Part shown: piece by piece, positions 55,901-58,370 of the stretch
How the letters are laid out: each line of letters starts with the position of its first letter
Position numbering within the stretch: the stretch's first letter is position 1
Assembly: GCF_000003815.2 (NCBI RefSeq)
Contig: NC_049994.1
Coordinates: 18,911,058-18,969,552 of the forward strand
Length of the DNA stretch: 58,495 bases
Direction of reading: 5' to 3'
DNA from: Branchiostoma floridae
Lineage: Eukaryota; Chordata; Leptocardii; Amphioxiformes; Branchiostomatidae
The notes under the pieces: model-generated
Told to the model about the DNA's origin: nothing
Databases searched by the model: none
What the model saw: the letters and a program-made list of their open reading frames with translations, nothing else
Position numbers and translations under genes: made by a program

Positions 55901-58053
55901 AAGCAGAGGAAGATATCAATTTCTGCTAAAATATGTTTGCTAAATAAGTCAGCTTTGAATAAGAAAAAAAACAACTTGTAACTCCCAGTATAAAGCGGTC
56001 TACAGAAAGTGTGAAATGGAACGAAATGTGACAAAATGGAACAAAATGGAATGTACGGAAAGTGCAAAAGAAACGAAAAGGATCGAAAAAAAATTGGGTA
56101 TATAAGGAAACAGTGCTGTGAAAGGAAATAAACTAAAAGGTGGGAAAACTGAATATCTAATGTGTTTTAACTACCATGAATGTGGCAAGATTAAATTTTC
56201 ACAGACGTGAGTGTTGTTGTGATTGCATGGTTAAATTTTTCTCTCCAAGTCTGTGACACACAAGGAAACTGAACTGAGATCATACATGTACAGCAGCAGT
56301 GAGTGGAAAAGATAGATGTCAATCAATATTTTCAGAATTTGATTAAATGATGTAAGATTACAACATTGTTGTTGTGTTTGGGTGGCTTATTCTGTTCTCC
56401 CAAGATGTTTACGTCTTTGGAAACGTCGATTAAGGTTTAAGACATCCAGGTAACGTCTGACTGATTCCAAAGGTCTTATCCAGTTGCTTGAGTAACTGCT
56501 TTAATAAATCTTTGGAAATCTCTCTATATTATGATTCCAAATATTTTTCATCATAATTTATGACTTTCATATACTATGTAAAATTAATGGCAGCTGGAAC
56601 GGATACAAGCTATATAATACAAATTAGAGTTCTAATTTTTGCATGACGATTGTCAGATGTCTTCTACTGTTCTAGCCACAGTCAGGGCTTTCCACTGAGT
56701 CATACCTAACTATGTGAGGGTAAAGGTTATCTATTACCTCATTTGTTTACAACTTTGTTCACTGGCATCATTACAAATCAGATATTATATATATGGATTG
56801 ATATTTAGATATTAGGTATTATAGATAAATGGGTACTTAGATAGCGTGTTTATTCAAGGGCACATAAAAAATGCATCATAATAATATTATTGTAGTCCTA
56901 GGGCTAAATGGCAGATGTACGATATAAAAGTATGTAATATTTATATTTCTTAATACATGTACTAGGATTTCTCAAAATACAATTATAATTAAATGTGAAT
57001 GTGTCTCTGGCAACATTTTCTCTGTGTTTGCAGCCTCAGTACAACTAGTATGAGCCTGTGTCAGACACAATACGGACAGTTTGTGTTTGTGTTTGTGTTA
57101 AATTTACAGCCCCAGTGCAACATGTACGAGCCAGTGTGGGACATAATACTGACAGTTTGTGTTTTTGTTTGTGTTTTTCAGCCCCAGTACAACACCTATG
57201 AGCCTGTGTGGGAAGAAGCCTTCAATTTCCTGATCCAGAACCCGTTACATCAGGAGCTACTGGCAGAGGTAAGGTTTCACACCTTGCCCTTGGGGCCTCA
57301 ACTGGGCACACATGTAGTATTGATGTCACCAATGCTTCACACCTGCATCCTCAGGGCCTCAACTTGGCACACATGTAGTATTGATGTCATCATGAAAGAT
57401 GTTGTGATAAGCTATTGTTAATTTAGTACTAGTCTGTAGTTGTAGATTGATGACAGAGGTACATGTAAGTCTACAGACTTCAACCCTTCATCCTCAGGGC
57501 CTCAACTGGGCACACATGTAGTATTGGTGTCACCAGAAGTACCTTCGTTAATAGCTGCCCTCAAAGCTTCATACTAAAAGTGATCAGTGTGAAGATAAGA
57601 TGTCTGAGATTTTTAATAAGAAACTGTCATGTCTTTACTTTATAGGTAAAACACGAGAAGACTAAGAAGTCGCTAGGTAAGAAGGTCATCAGTGTGAAGA
57701 TAAGATGTCTGAGATATCTAACGTTATTTCTTCAGGTGAAAGATGAGAAGACGAAGAAGACGCTAGGTAAGAAGGTCATCAGTGTGAAGATAAGATGTCT
57801 GAGATATCTAACGTTATTTCTTCAGGTGAAAGATGAGAAGACGAAGAAGACGCTAGGTAAGAAGGTCATCAGTGTGAAGATGTTTAATAAGAAACCCTAA
57901 TGTCTTCAGGTGAAAGATGAGAAGACCAAGAAGACGCTAGGTAAGAAGGTGATCAGTGTGAAGAGCCTCCTCACGCTGGATAGGATGTCCACCAAGAGGC
58001 CCTTCCGACTGGACGGGACGAGTGCAGAACTCCACATGGAGCTCATCCTCAGG
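1782..58053 (+). CDS. ESYT: Extended synaptotagmin, partial gene (SMP-C2A-C2B), 14 core exons
   Basis: Extended synaptotagmins tether the ER to the plasma membrane and move lipids through an SMP domain, with C2 domains binding phospholipid and Ca2+. The exons join in frame: 1782-1916, 11416-11492, 12300-12366, 13335-13424, 13980-14035, 14448-14568, 15731-15830, 16152-16222, 36463-36548, 36773-36821, 37393-37482, 41220-41318, 44549-44623, 57182-57268 and 57910-58053 (the last two complete C2B). The joined protein follows the vertebrate family order without gaps, including VLPNR near the SMP end, KSDPY and FDEDP in C2A, and NPYVEL and EPVWEE in C2B. C2A keeps the aspartates expected for Ca2+ binding. 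The N-terminal membrane hairpin and the first SMP part are not in the window, and anything after C2B lies beyond it. Which vertebrate paralogue is closest cannot be settled by eye. Three antisense genes and one sense TRIM gene sit in its introns. Confidence 0.93.
1852..2537 (+). repeat. Exon-edge minisatellite with (TTTG)n, about 7 units
   Basis: The end of the SMP exon (GTGAAGGACTCACACGACAT onward), its GTGAG donor and a variable (GTTT)n tract are repeated about seven times with a ~100-bp period. The first unit is the real exon end. Copies differ by single bases (STIM versus SNIM in translation; GGTGAG versus GGTCAG at the donor), so later units have mostly weakened donors. Confidence 0.9.
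2541..5640. other. Intronic sequence with degenerate repeats
   Basis: The stretch at 2960-3205 repeats the word ACCTGCA in both orientations and looks like a decayed repeat. Around 3240-3540 a loosely repeated pattern (TGTAGCAGTCTG / TCTGTCACAGTT) is seen. A 152-codon open frame at 3824-4282 has no recognisable motif and I do not call it a gene. Confidence 0.4.
5650..6470 (+). repeat. Left subterminal tandem array, 78-bp unit, ~9-10 copies
   Basis: A 78-bp unit is repeated with few changes (for example starts at 5891 and 5969). Each unit contains ACGTGACGTCATCTAACTT, that is, a palindromic TGACGTCA, plus several AAGTTGT / GCAAAGTT words and CAGTGGGCAGGGTAGG. The first units are more diverged. 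Confidence 0.88.
6820..7703 (-). CDS. P-loop gene fragment carried by the transposon (possible DUF3987-like)
   Basis: Three exons join in frame: 7611-7703 (31 codons from ATG, donor GTGGGT), 7291-7453 (acceptor TTCTTCACAG, donor GTAGAT) and 6820-6968 (acceptor CTTGGCAG), giving about 134 residues. The second-third junction creates [13 protein letters not shown], a Walker A motif, preceded by a hydrophobic stretch ([19 protein letters not shown]) and [12 protein letters not shown] small-residue hydrophobic block followed by W-x-E and a P-loop resembles the start of DUF3987 (primase/helicase-like P-loop) proteins; that family link is inference. The frame stops soon after the P-loop, so no complete ATPase domain is present, or further exons were lost from the element. 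A donor at GGA-A|GTACTT just before the stop is an alternative. Confidence 0.5.
7066..7972. repeat. Direct repeat of ~155 bp inside the transposon
   Basis: The segment at about 7068-7225 (GAAAAACGACACCATTC onward, through GGTTCTAGAAATGACGGTTG) is repeated at about 7818-7972 with roughly 80 percent identity by eye. One copy lies just upstream of the P-loop gene start and the other in its second intron. Confidence 0.7.
8062..8300 (-). repeat. Right subterminal array, ~84-bp unit, 3 copies, inverted
   Basis: The unit starting CCCGGCTGACTGTCCAAAG occurs about three times. Its reverse complement matches the core of the left array (TGACGTCATCTAA followed by CTTTGGACAGT). The first two units each carry two TGACGTCA palindromes. 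Confidence 0.8.
8372..9110 (+). repeat. Tandem duplication, 387-bp period, plus a decayed third copy
   Basis: The sequence starting CAAATTTCTAGGCGACTCAG at 8372 recurs at 8759 with high identity. A third, more diverged copy covers about 9110-9430 and is interrupted by a retrotransposon tail. I recognise no gene in it. Confidence 0.85.
9170..9330 (+). mobile_element. Non-LTR retrotransposon 3' end fragment
   Basis: The T-rich stretch ends in TTACAATTTGAATAAAGTCAAAG, a typical LINE-type 3' terminus, and sits inside the third copy of the surrounding duplicated unit. AAGAGCGTC occurs on both sides (9158-9166 and 9330-9338) and may be a target-site duplication. Only the tail is present. Confidence 0.45.
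9980..10660 (+). repeat. Large tandem repeat, ~250-300 bp, about 3 copies
   Basis: Blocks containing GACCCAAAATACCCCACCCA, GGGTAGGA-AGCATTGATCATGGTGGCACCA and GATATTCTAC-GCATTGTCTTGT recur at about 10080, 10295 and 10613. Copies differ by small indels. No coding sequence recognised. Confidence 0.75.
11298..11345 (+). pseudogene. Duplicate of the start of the next ESYT exon
   Basis: A CCAG acceptor followed by CCCCCCAGGGTTGGAGGGAT copies the first ~42 bases of the true exon at 11416, together with upstream intron (GTGTGTAAACAGTACTTT). It lacks the rest of the exon and a donor in the proper place. Confidence 0.8.
11416..11492 (+). CDS. ESYT: ESYT exon, SMP domain
   Basis: Acceptor TTTCAG, donor GTAAGT; enters at phase 0 and leaves after two bases of a codon. 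It encodes [19 protein letters not shown], matching PLRINGVKVYTENVDKRQI of ESYT2. Confidence 0.9.
12300..12366 (+). CDS. ESYT: ESYT exon, SMP domain
   Basis: Acceptor CCTCAG, donor GTGAGG. Joined to the previous exon it reads [20 protein letters not shown], matching FVGNCEIDLEIKRYFCRAGV of ESYT2. The upstream intron from 12050 to 12299 contains a diverged ~120-bp tandem duplication. Confidence 0.92.
12418..12595. mobile_element. MITE with terminal inverted repeats, TA flanks
   Basis: The 178-bp element starts CAGTCAAACCTGT and ends ACAGGTTTGACTG, flanked on both sides by TA. The interior has further GGCCACCT / AGTGGCCAC inverted words. TA target duplication and CAGT ends fit a Tc1/mariner- or pogo-type MITE. 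It lies 51 bases downstream of an ESYT donor. Confidence 0.85.
13335..13424 (+). CDS. ESYT: ESYT exon, SMP domain
   Basis: Acceptor CCCTAG, donor GTGAGA, 30 codons, phase 0-0. [13 protein letters not shown] and [11 protein letters not shown] match IHGTMRVILEPLI and GALSIFFLRKP of ESYT2. Confidence 0.93.
13980..14035 (+). CDS. ESYT: ESYT exon, SMP domain
   Basis: Acceptor TCCCCAG, donor [24 protein letters not shown] matches EINWTGLTNLLDVPGL. It ends two bases into a serine codon completed by the next exon. Confidence 0.92.
14185..14447 (+). repeat. (TGAA)n tetranucleotide tracts flanking the duplicated exon
   Basis: Runs of TGAA occur at 14185-14285 and 14400-14435, immediately before each copy of the exon. 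Together with the exon copy they form a two-unit array of ~146-bp period. Another (TGAA)n run is at 14934-14960. Confidence 0.9.
14302..14385 (+). pseudogene. Truncated duplicate of the next ESYT exon
   Basis: From acceptor TTCCAG the first ~82 bases are identical to the true exon at 14448 apart from one base. Homology ends after CTCATACC; reading on gives an immediate stop (GAG TGA). A GTGAGT donor is present at that point but would leave phase 2, incompatible with the phase-0 downstream exon. (TGAA)n tracts lie on both sides. Confidence 0.85.
14448..14568 (+). CDS. ESYT: ESYT exon, SMP end and linker to C2A
   Basis: Acceptor TTCCAG, donor GTCAGT; completes a split serine codon and ends in phase 0. 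It encodes [19 protein letters not shown], the conserved SMP end (VLPNR), and the linker [13 protein letters not shown] leading to C2A. Confidence 0.94.
15358..15730 (+). repeat. Exon-edge minisatellite before the C2A exon, ~5 units
   Basis: Units begin with CCTGTCCTTGGTGCTGAA and end with an acceptor and exon start like TATTTAGGGAGT-CTGCGGATACACCTGAAG. Copies near 15535 and 15625 carry recognisable exon starts (GGATACACC-GAAGCTG). Unit length varies from ~55 to ~100 bp. Confidence 0.8.
15731..15830 (+). CDS. ESYT: ESYT exon, C2A start
   Basis: Acceptor ATTTAG, donor [20 protein letters not shown] starts C2A and [13 protein letters not shown] carries the conserved KSDPY loop with its Ca2+-binding Asp; an earlier Asp is in RADVG. 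Confidence 0.95.
16152..16222 (+). CDS. ESYT: ESYT exon, C2A
   Basis: Acceptor CATACAG, donor [26 protein letters not shown] matches VGNQIFQSRVIKENLSPKWN of ESYT2. The following intron is 20 kb and holds antisense genes A and B. Confidence 0.95.
16753..23975 (-). CDS. Gene A: nucleotidyltransferase-TPR protein, 5 exons, ~1809 aa
   Basis: Exons (minus strand order) 23292-23975, 22995-23092, 22802-22870, 21356-21462 and 16753-21224 join in frame with GT-AG sites at phases 0, 2, 2 and 1. The start ATG follows a TTTTTTTAAAG acceptor, so a 5'-UTR exon exists upstream. Residues ~35-105 and ~155-228 hold two copies of a TPR-like motif ([23 protein letters not shown]); a third copy ([20 protein letters not shown]) follows at ~330. 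Residues ~480-600 contain [18 protein letters not shown], a nucleotidyltransferase G-S-x(n)-D-x-E signature (S491, D502, E504). Residues ~640-755 ([27 protein letters not shown]) resemble DUF294_C / GlnD helical domains. About 21 TPRs of 44 residues ([26 protein letters not shown]) fill ~840-1795. I know no named animal family with this order. It lies antisense in the ESYT C2A intron. An AATAAA on the minus strand is at 16599-16604. Confidence 0.85.
21263..21355 (-). other. Gene A intron 4 (not coding)
   Basis: The open frame of the large exon extends upstream to 21252, but the DPTAQQYQ start joins to exon 4 at 21224 through acceptor CCTCCCCAG. The eight or so residues before it differ among the three genes, which fits intron sequence. 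Confidence 0.75.
22360..22735 (+). mobile_element. LINE-type 3' end with (AAAG)n tail
   Basis: The stretch ends GTTATGTTCAAATAAAG followed by an AAAG microsatellite, preceded by GGGGGAGGCCCAAGAAAAGCC and a T-rich segment; these are features of a non-LTR retrotransposon 3' end. It sits in gene A between exon 4 and exon 3. Confidence 0.55.
24541..24640 (-). promoter_or_regulatory. Gene A leader exon and kappaB site
   Basis: On the minus strand a leader ends CAGGCATCCAG|GTGAGATTT, the same donor context as the leaders of B and C. GGGACTTTCC (24618-24627, plus strand reading) is an exact NF-kappaB consensus match. The leader resembles the other three over GTTCTGGGGTTTTCC-TCTC. It lies ~570 bases upstream of the gene A ATG exon; the transcription start is not known. 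Confidence 0.5.
24725..25410. promoter_or_regulatory. CpG-rich block, possible promoter
   Basis: This segment is clearly richer in G+C and CpG than its surroundings (GCGCGCGG, CGGCGCGC). It contains CCGGAAGTACGTCAT at 24912-24926, an ETS-like site joined to a CRE-like half. Open frames on both strands here are proline- or glycine-rich and show no domain, so I read the block as regulatory rather than coding. Confidence 0.35.
25435..26400 (+). repeat. Tandem duplication, ~362-bp period, 2 copies and a partial third
   Basis: TTTTCTCACCTC-TTTGT at 25440 recurs at 25798 with the same order of words (AACTTTGTACT, TTTTATTGCTTTTTAT, AGACTCTCA, CCAGACAGTGTCAGA, AGCACCAAGGACAATAT, CACCTGTAGCAATACCTG). 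A shorter, more diverged copy follows from about 26165. No gene recognised. Confidence 0.8.
26776..27080 (-). promoter_or_regulatory. Orphan leader exon with two kappaB sites
   Basis: On the minus strand the leader ends GTCTCAGACATCCAG|GTGAGATTT, closely matching the B leader. Two NF-kappaB consensus matches are present: GGGACTTCCC (26925-26934) and GGGACTTTCC (26952-26961), 27 bases apart, followed by TGCGTCA (26964-26970), one base off AP-1. It is ~2.8 kb upstream of the gene A ATG exon, so it may be an alternative gene A promoter or the remnant of a fourth gene lost near the gap. Confidence 0.55.
27170..27448. other. Assembly gap (N)
   Basis: 279 N. The flanking sequence does not say what is missing. 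Confidence 1.
27560..28395 (-). mobile_element. CR1/Jockey-like non-LTR retrotransposon, 3' fragment of RT ORF
   Basis: The frame ending at 27714 encodes the C-terminal part of a LINE reverse transcriptase: [51 protein letters not shown] and [12 protein letters not shown] are typical of CR1/Jockey-type elements after the catalytic YxDD region. The catalytic core is not present; the frame runs into a gap at 28396. After the stop, a 3' UTR containing AATGATAATAAATG reaches about 27560. Confidence 0.85.
28396..28495. other. Assembly gap (N, 100)
   Basis: Exactly 100 N, a conventional size for a gap of unknown length. The open frame that crosses it joins unrelated sequences, so the residues from 28496 to 28697 should not be read as part of the retrotransposon protein. 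Confidence 1.
28496..29790. other. Intronic sequence between retroelement and gene B
   Basis: The stretch at 28830-29030 has a higher CpG content than its surroundings and a 68-codon plus frame without a known domain. From 29175 to 29340 GCGATTAGCCCGTAACTACT and CTGATTGGTCCTCGCTAG suggest an old repeat. I can support no gene. Confidence 0.4.
29792..35205 (-). CDS. Gene B: nucleotidyltransferase-TPR protein, 5 exons, ~1591 aa
   Basis: Exons 34390-35205, 34042-34151, 33839-33907, 33584-33690 and 29792-33465 join in frame; exons 3 and 4 are 69 and 107 bases as in gene A. The ATG follows TTTTTTTAAACAAG. Exon 1 is longer than in A and C because of an insert near its start (residues ~30-60). Domain order matches gene A: two TPR-like motifs, a third at ~375, nucleotidyltransferase with [18 protein letters not shown] (S539, D550, E552), helical DUF294_C-like domain ([20 protein letters not shown]), then about 14 TPRs of 44 residues. 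The penultimate TPR region is broken: after [10 protein letters not shown] the unit is shortened and degenerate ([20 protein letters not shown]). The protein therefore has seven fewer repeats than A. It shares the ESYT intron with gene A, same strand, head-to-tail. Confidence 0.85.
35783..36030 (-). promoter_or_regulatory. Gene B leader exon with two kappaB sites and AP-1 site
   Basis: The leader ends GAGTTTCAGACATACAG|GTGAGACTT on the minus strand. Plus-strand readings give GGGGATTTCC (35894-35903) and GGGGCTTTCC (35917-35926), both fitting the NF-kappaB consensus GGGRNWYYCC, and TGAGTCA (35929-35935), an exact AP-1 site 2 bases away. The two kappaB sites sit at the same relative places as those of the orphan leader. 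The segment is ~580 bases upstream of the gene B ATG. Confidence 0.6.
36249..36462 (+). repeat. Exon-edge copies before the C2A exon
   Basis: CTCCAG acceptors followed by exon starts like GCAGTAGT-GACCAG-TGGAG occur at 36249 and 36372 before the true exon at 36463; a still more decayed copy is at about 36150 (GTAGCTGTCCAGTTGAGGG). Copy 36372 preserves ~50 exon bases through AACATGTTTGATG, then diverges. Confidence 0.88.
36463..36548 (+). CDS. ESYT: ESYT exon, C2A
   Basis: Acceptor CTCCAG, donor GTAAGC. It encodes [20 protein letters not shown] and SKDDPLG, the third Ca2+ loop with several Asp, matching ELEIELFDEDPDKDDFLG. Confidence 0.95.
36773..36821 (+). CDS. ESYT: ESYT exon, C2A
   Basis: Acceptor TCCCAG, donor GTAAGT; 49 bases. 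[17 protein letters not shown] matches the SLMIDLIEVEKERLLDE stretch of C2A. Confidence 0.9.
37177..37392 (+). repeat. Exon-edge minisatellite with (GTTT)n, two pseudo-exon copies
   Basis: Copies of the next exon's first ~65 bases (TGGTTGCCGTTGGAGGATGC onward), each with its own TTTAG or TTCAG acceptor, start at 37205 and 37303, separated by (GTTT)n. Both diverge from the true exon after CACCTGAGAATGTC and lack the donor. Confidence 0.9.
37393..37482 (+). CDS. ESYT: ESYT exon, C2A end
   Basis: Acceptor ATTTAG, donor GTACGC, 30 codons. [20 protein letters not shown] matches the C2A end WFTLDEVPKGKLHLRLEWLT of ESYT2. Confidence 0.94.
39086..39710 (+). repeat. Exon-edge minisatellite before the 39711 exon, 3 copies
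   Basis: Units carrying TGTCTGTAG|TATAGAGCCCGTTGGC start at 39086, 39417 and 39565 before the last copy at 39711. Two of the units run ~146-148 bp and include (TG)n, GGTTACCTGGCACCTACTG and CGAGACGGGGGGCGATAT. The first unit is enlarged by a MITE insertion. Confidence 0.88.
39182..39388. mobile_element. MITE inserted in a minisatellite unit, TA flanks
   Basis: The 207-bp element starts CTGTAATTC and ends GAATTACAG, with TA on both sides. Uninterrupted sister units read TGTACATGTATGTGTG at this place with a single TA, so the target duplication is directly visible. The interior has ACGGT and CGTGAA words in both orientations. Confidence 0.85.
39711..39863 (+). CDS. Possible alternative terminal or cassette exon of ESYT
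   Basis: After a CTGTAG acceptor the phase-0 frame encodes [20 protein letters not shown] and continues for 50 codons to TAA at 39861, with AATAAA overlapping the stop (39859-39864). A GTAGTC donor at 39840 would instead make a 129-base phase-0 cassette. The main transcript does not need it: joining 37482 to 41220 gives the normal family sequence. Used as a last exon it would end the protein after C2A. It is not recognised from other ESYT proteins. Confidence 0.35.
   Translation, partial: YRARWQDRLKDLKHGTVMEAMYSKTCYLTGHTLPESLRGRVDEVVMATVK
41220..41318 (+). CDS. ESYT: ESYT exon, C2B start
   Basis: Acceptor CCTCCAG, donor GTAAGA, 33 codons. [20 protein letters not shown] and [13 protein letters not shown] match the C2A-C2B linker and C2B start (SSALLILYLDSARNLP). 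Confidence 0.94.
41319..41605 (+). repeat. Intron-start tandem duplication, 142 bp
   Basis: GTAAGACTG and the ~110 bases after it (ACCATCCAG-AAACACTGTTTAGACATA, GGTTTGAAGTTCAGC) are repeated at 41461. The unit begins exactly at the splice donor, duplicating GTAAGA. Confidence 0.8.
42430..42570 (-). mobile_element. Retrotransposon 3' tail with (GAAT)n / (GGAT)n
   Basis: On the minus strand GTCGCACAATAAAGTTCTTC runs into a TTCATTCATTCG tract, like the 3' end of a non-LTR element with a short-repeat tail. Only ~70 bases of element are seen. Confidence 0.4.
42864..42914 (+). CDS. Possible 17-codon ESYT cassette exon
   Basis: Acceptor TTCTTCAAG and donor GTAAAC bracket 51 bases in phase 0 encoding [17 protein letters not shown]. 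It would insert a basic loop between NLP and TVKKSG of C2B. The family sequence is continuous without it, so it is optional at best. Confidence 0.3.
44549..44623 (+). CDS. ESYT: ESYT exon, C2B
   Basis: Acceptor TTTTTAG, donor GTGAGG, 25 codons. [20 protein letters not shown] matches GKKISSNPNPVVQMSVGHK. The following 12.6-kb intron holds gene C and the TRIM gene. Confidence 0.93.
45180..46005 (+). repeat. Minisatellite, ~40-45-bp unit, about 20 copies
   Basis: The unit is close to GTGTTCAGCACCAGGGACAG followed by GTGTGTTTACCTGTGTGTGGATG. Each unit contains the inverted pair ACAGGT / ACCTGT around GTGTTT. Long open frames crossing it on the plus strand are only repeat translation ([10 protein letters not shown]). 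Confidence 0.93.
46284..51582 (-). CDS. Gene C: nucleotidyltransferase-TPR protein, 5 exons, ~1482 aa
   Basis: Exons 50881-51582, 50471-50556, 50288-50318 (uncertain), 49952-50054 and 46284-49810 join in frame. The ATG lies 28 bases after a TTTTATTGCAG acceptor. Domains follow genes A and B: TPR-like motifs ([31 protein letters not shown]), nucleotidyltransferase [18 protein letters not shown] (S479, D490, E492), helical domain [20 protein letters not shown], and about 13 TPRs of 44 residues with few irregularities. The linker exons differ: no 69-base exon 3 in the usual phase is found; acceptor TTTAAAAG with 31 bases and a shifted exon 4 acceptor (TTTTCAGTCAG) restore the frame. The protein ends [11 protein letters not shown]. 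It lies antisense in the ESYT C2B intron. Confidence 0.83.
52104..52530 (-). promoter_or_regulatory. Gene C leader region, two related copies
   Basis: A leader on the minus strand ends CTAATACAGGCAG|GTGAGATTT. Plus-strand GTTCTGGGTTTCCCCTCTGTC at about 52150 matches the B leader (GTTCTGGGTTTCCCCTCGTC). A second related copy at 52441-52520 holds CCGGACTTTCC, one base short of the kappaB consensus. No exact kappaB site is seen here, unlike A, B and the orphan. Confidence 0.45.
52531..54430. other. Intronic sequence before the TRIM gene
   Basis: I see no exon or named repeat. The last ~200 bases must contain the promoter of the TRIM gene but no TATA box is evident. Confidence 0.4.
54434..55807 (+). 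CDS. TRIM-NHL-like protein (RING, B-box, NHL), single exon, 457 aa
   Basis: The chosen ATG (AAAATGG) precedes [18 protein letters not shown]; an upstream in-frame ATG at 54377 gives an unlikely leader. Residues ~19-65 are a C3HC4 RING ([22 protein letters not shown]), the E3 ubiquitin-ligase signature. Residues ~120-155 are a B-box 2 (CSFH, YCKHC, ICKQC, DAHDGH). The coiled coil usual in TRIM proteins (about 100 residues) is reduced to ~30 residues. From ~185 to the end six NHL-like blades are seen ([37 protein letters not shown]). The intact single-exon frame suggests a retrocopy or intronless family member; amphioxus has a large TRIM repertoire. An AATAAA is at 56127-56132. It lies sense in an ESYT intron. 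Confidence 0.9.
   Translation: MAAASTRLSLGTQLREELSCSICLELFTRPKVLPCQHTFCLSPCLENLAGRGGALKCAICRQQVRLPPQGVAGLPDNHLVTSLCERLQNQATLSGETKEQPQSGNRCSFHPSEVLELYCKHCHIAICKQCLEDAHDGHLTTTAKKAAQERSLTVQTLINEGRNIQERGHHHGNQRQGRHQPKNLVITFGNGSGTGQLDYPYGVTVSDEGEVFVASRWNNEIQVFTLQGTFVRQFQTVTSGGLKMGPEDVAMDGEGNLWVVGMTDYGQVPLQYNKQGSVLGTFDLKLSRWVRGVALDTRRNHILITQTTGDKDDKHGEVLVFRPDGTLVRTVGQQQGMKHPWYITVDGEGNILVSDYDGHCVYMYNEDGQFLFQFGGEGSGEGQLKGPRGICTDRSGNIIVSDTGNRRVEMFDKTGKFLKHINIATDVKVPQAVAMAPQGQLVVTDYEKHTVSIFQNF
56684..56702 (-). promoter_or_regulatory. Isolated leader-like fragment with AP-1 site
   Basis: CAGGGCTTTCCACTGAGTCATACC closely resembles the kappaB/AP-1 core of the gene B leader (GGGGCTTTCCATTGAGTCATGG). The kappaB part misses one G; TGAGTCA (56696-56702) is exact. 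It may be a leader remnant ~5 kb upstream of gene C. Confidence 0.35.
57034..57181 (+). repeat. Exon-edge copies before the C2B exon, 2 units
   Basis: Exon starts CCTCAGTACAACTAGTATGA (57034) and CCCCAGTGCAACATGTACGA (57110), each after an acceptor-like TTTGCAG or TTTACAG, precede the true exon at 57182; periods are 76 and 72 bp. The first copy has a stop codon (TAG). Confidence 0.88.
57182..57268 (+). CDS. ESYT: ESYT exon, C2B
   Basis: Acceptor TTTTTCAG, donor GTAAGG, 29 codons. [20 protein letters not shown] matches IRYKTNEPVWEENFTFFIHN. Confidence 0.95.
57269..57560 (+). repeat. Intronic tandem repeat after the C2B exon
   Basis: GGGCCTCAACTGGGCACACA followed by TGTAGTATTG-TGTCA occurs three times (about 57293, 57354, 57497), with related upstream words (TTCACACC / CTTCAACC, CTTGG / ATCCTCA). 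Confidence 0.75.
57646..57909 (+). repeat. Exon-edge array of 90-bp units before the last C2B exon
   Basis: Copies of the exon start, each after TATAG or TTCAG, begin at 57646, 57736 and 57826, followed by the true exon at 57910. Spacing is 90, 90 and 84 bp, all multiples of three, and each copy keeps [18 protein letters not shown] or a close variant with GTAAGA and ATAAGA-type ends. The frame stays open through the copies from 57694 to 57900. Confidence 0.9.
57910..58053 (+). CDS. ESYT: ESYT exon, C2B end
   Basis: Acceptor CTTCAG, donor GTAGGT, 48 codons. [20 protein letters not shown] and [17 protein letters not shown] match the C2B end of ESYT2 (LGNLKVPLSQLL, FQLSNSGPNSTIKMKIALR). Confidence 0.93.
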
Positions 58054-58370
58054 GTAGGTAAACAGTAAACAACAACAACAAACAGTAAACAACAACACTA
58101 ACTTCACATGGAGCTCATCCTCAGGGTGGGTAAACAACAACAGTAAATAGTAAACAACAATAATACTTCACATGGAGCTCATCCTCAGGGTAGGTAAACA
58201 GTAAACAACAAACAGTAAACAGAAACAACAACACTTCACATGGAGCTCATCCTCAGGGTAGGTAAACAACAACCGTAAACAATAAACAACAACAGTAAAC
58301 AGTAAACAACAACATTAAACAGCAAGTAGTAAACAAGACCAACACACTTCACATGGAGCTCATCCTCCAT
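58032..58370 (+). repeat. Exon-end minisatellite with (AAC)n, about 5 units
   Basis: CTTCACATGGAGCTCATCCT with CAGGGTAGGTAAACA, that is, the end of the exon with its donor, is repeated about four more times at intervals of ~65-110 bp, separated by AGTAAACAACAAC tracts. Confidence 0.9.
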
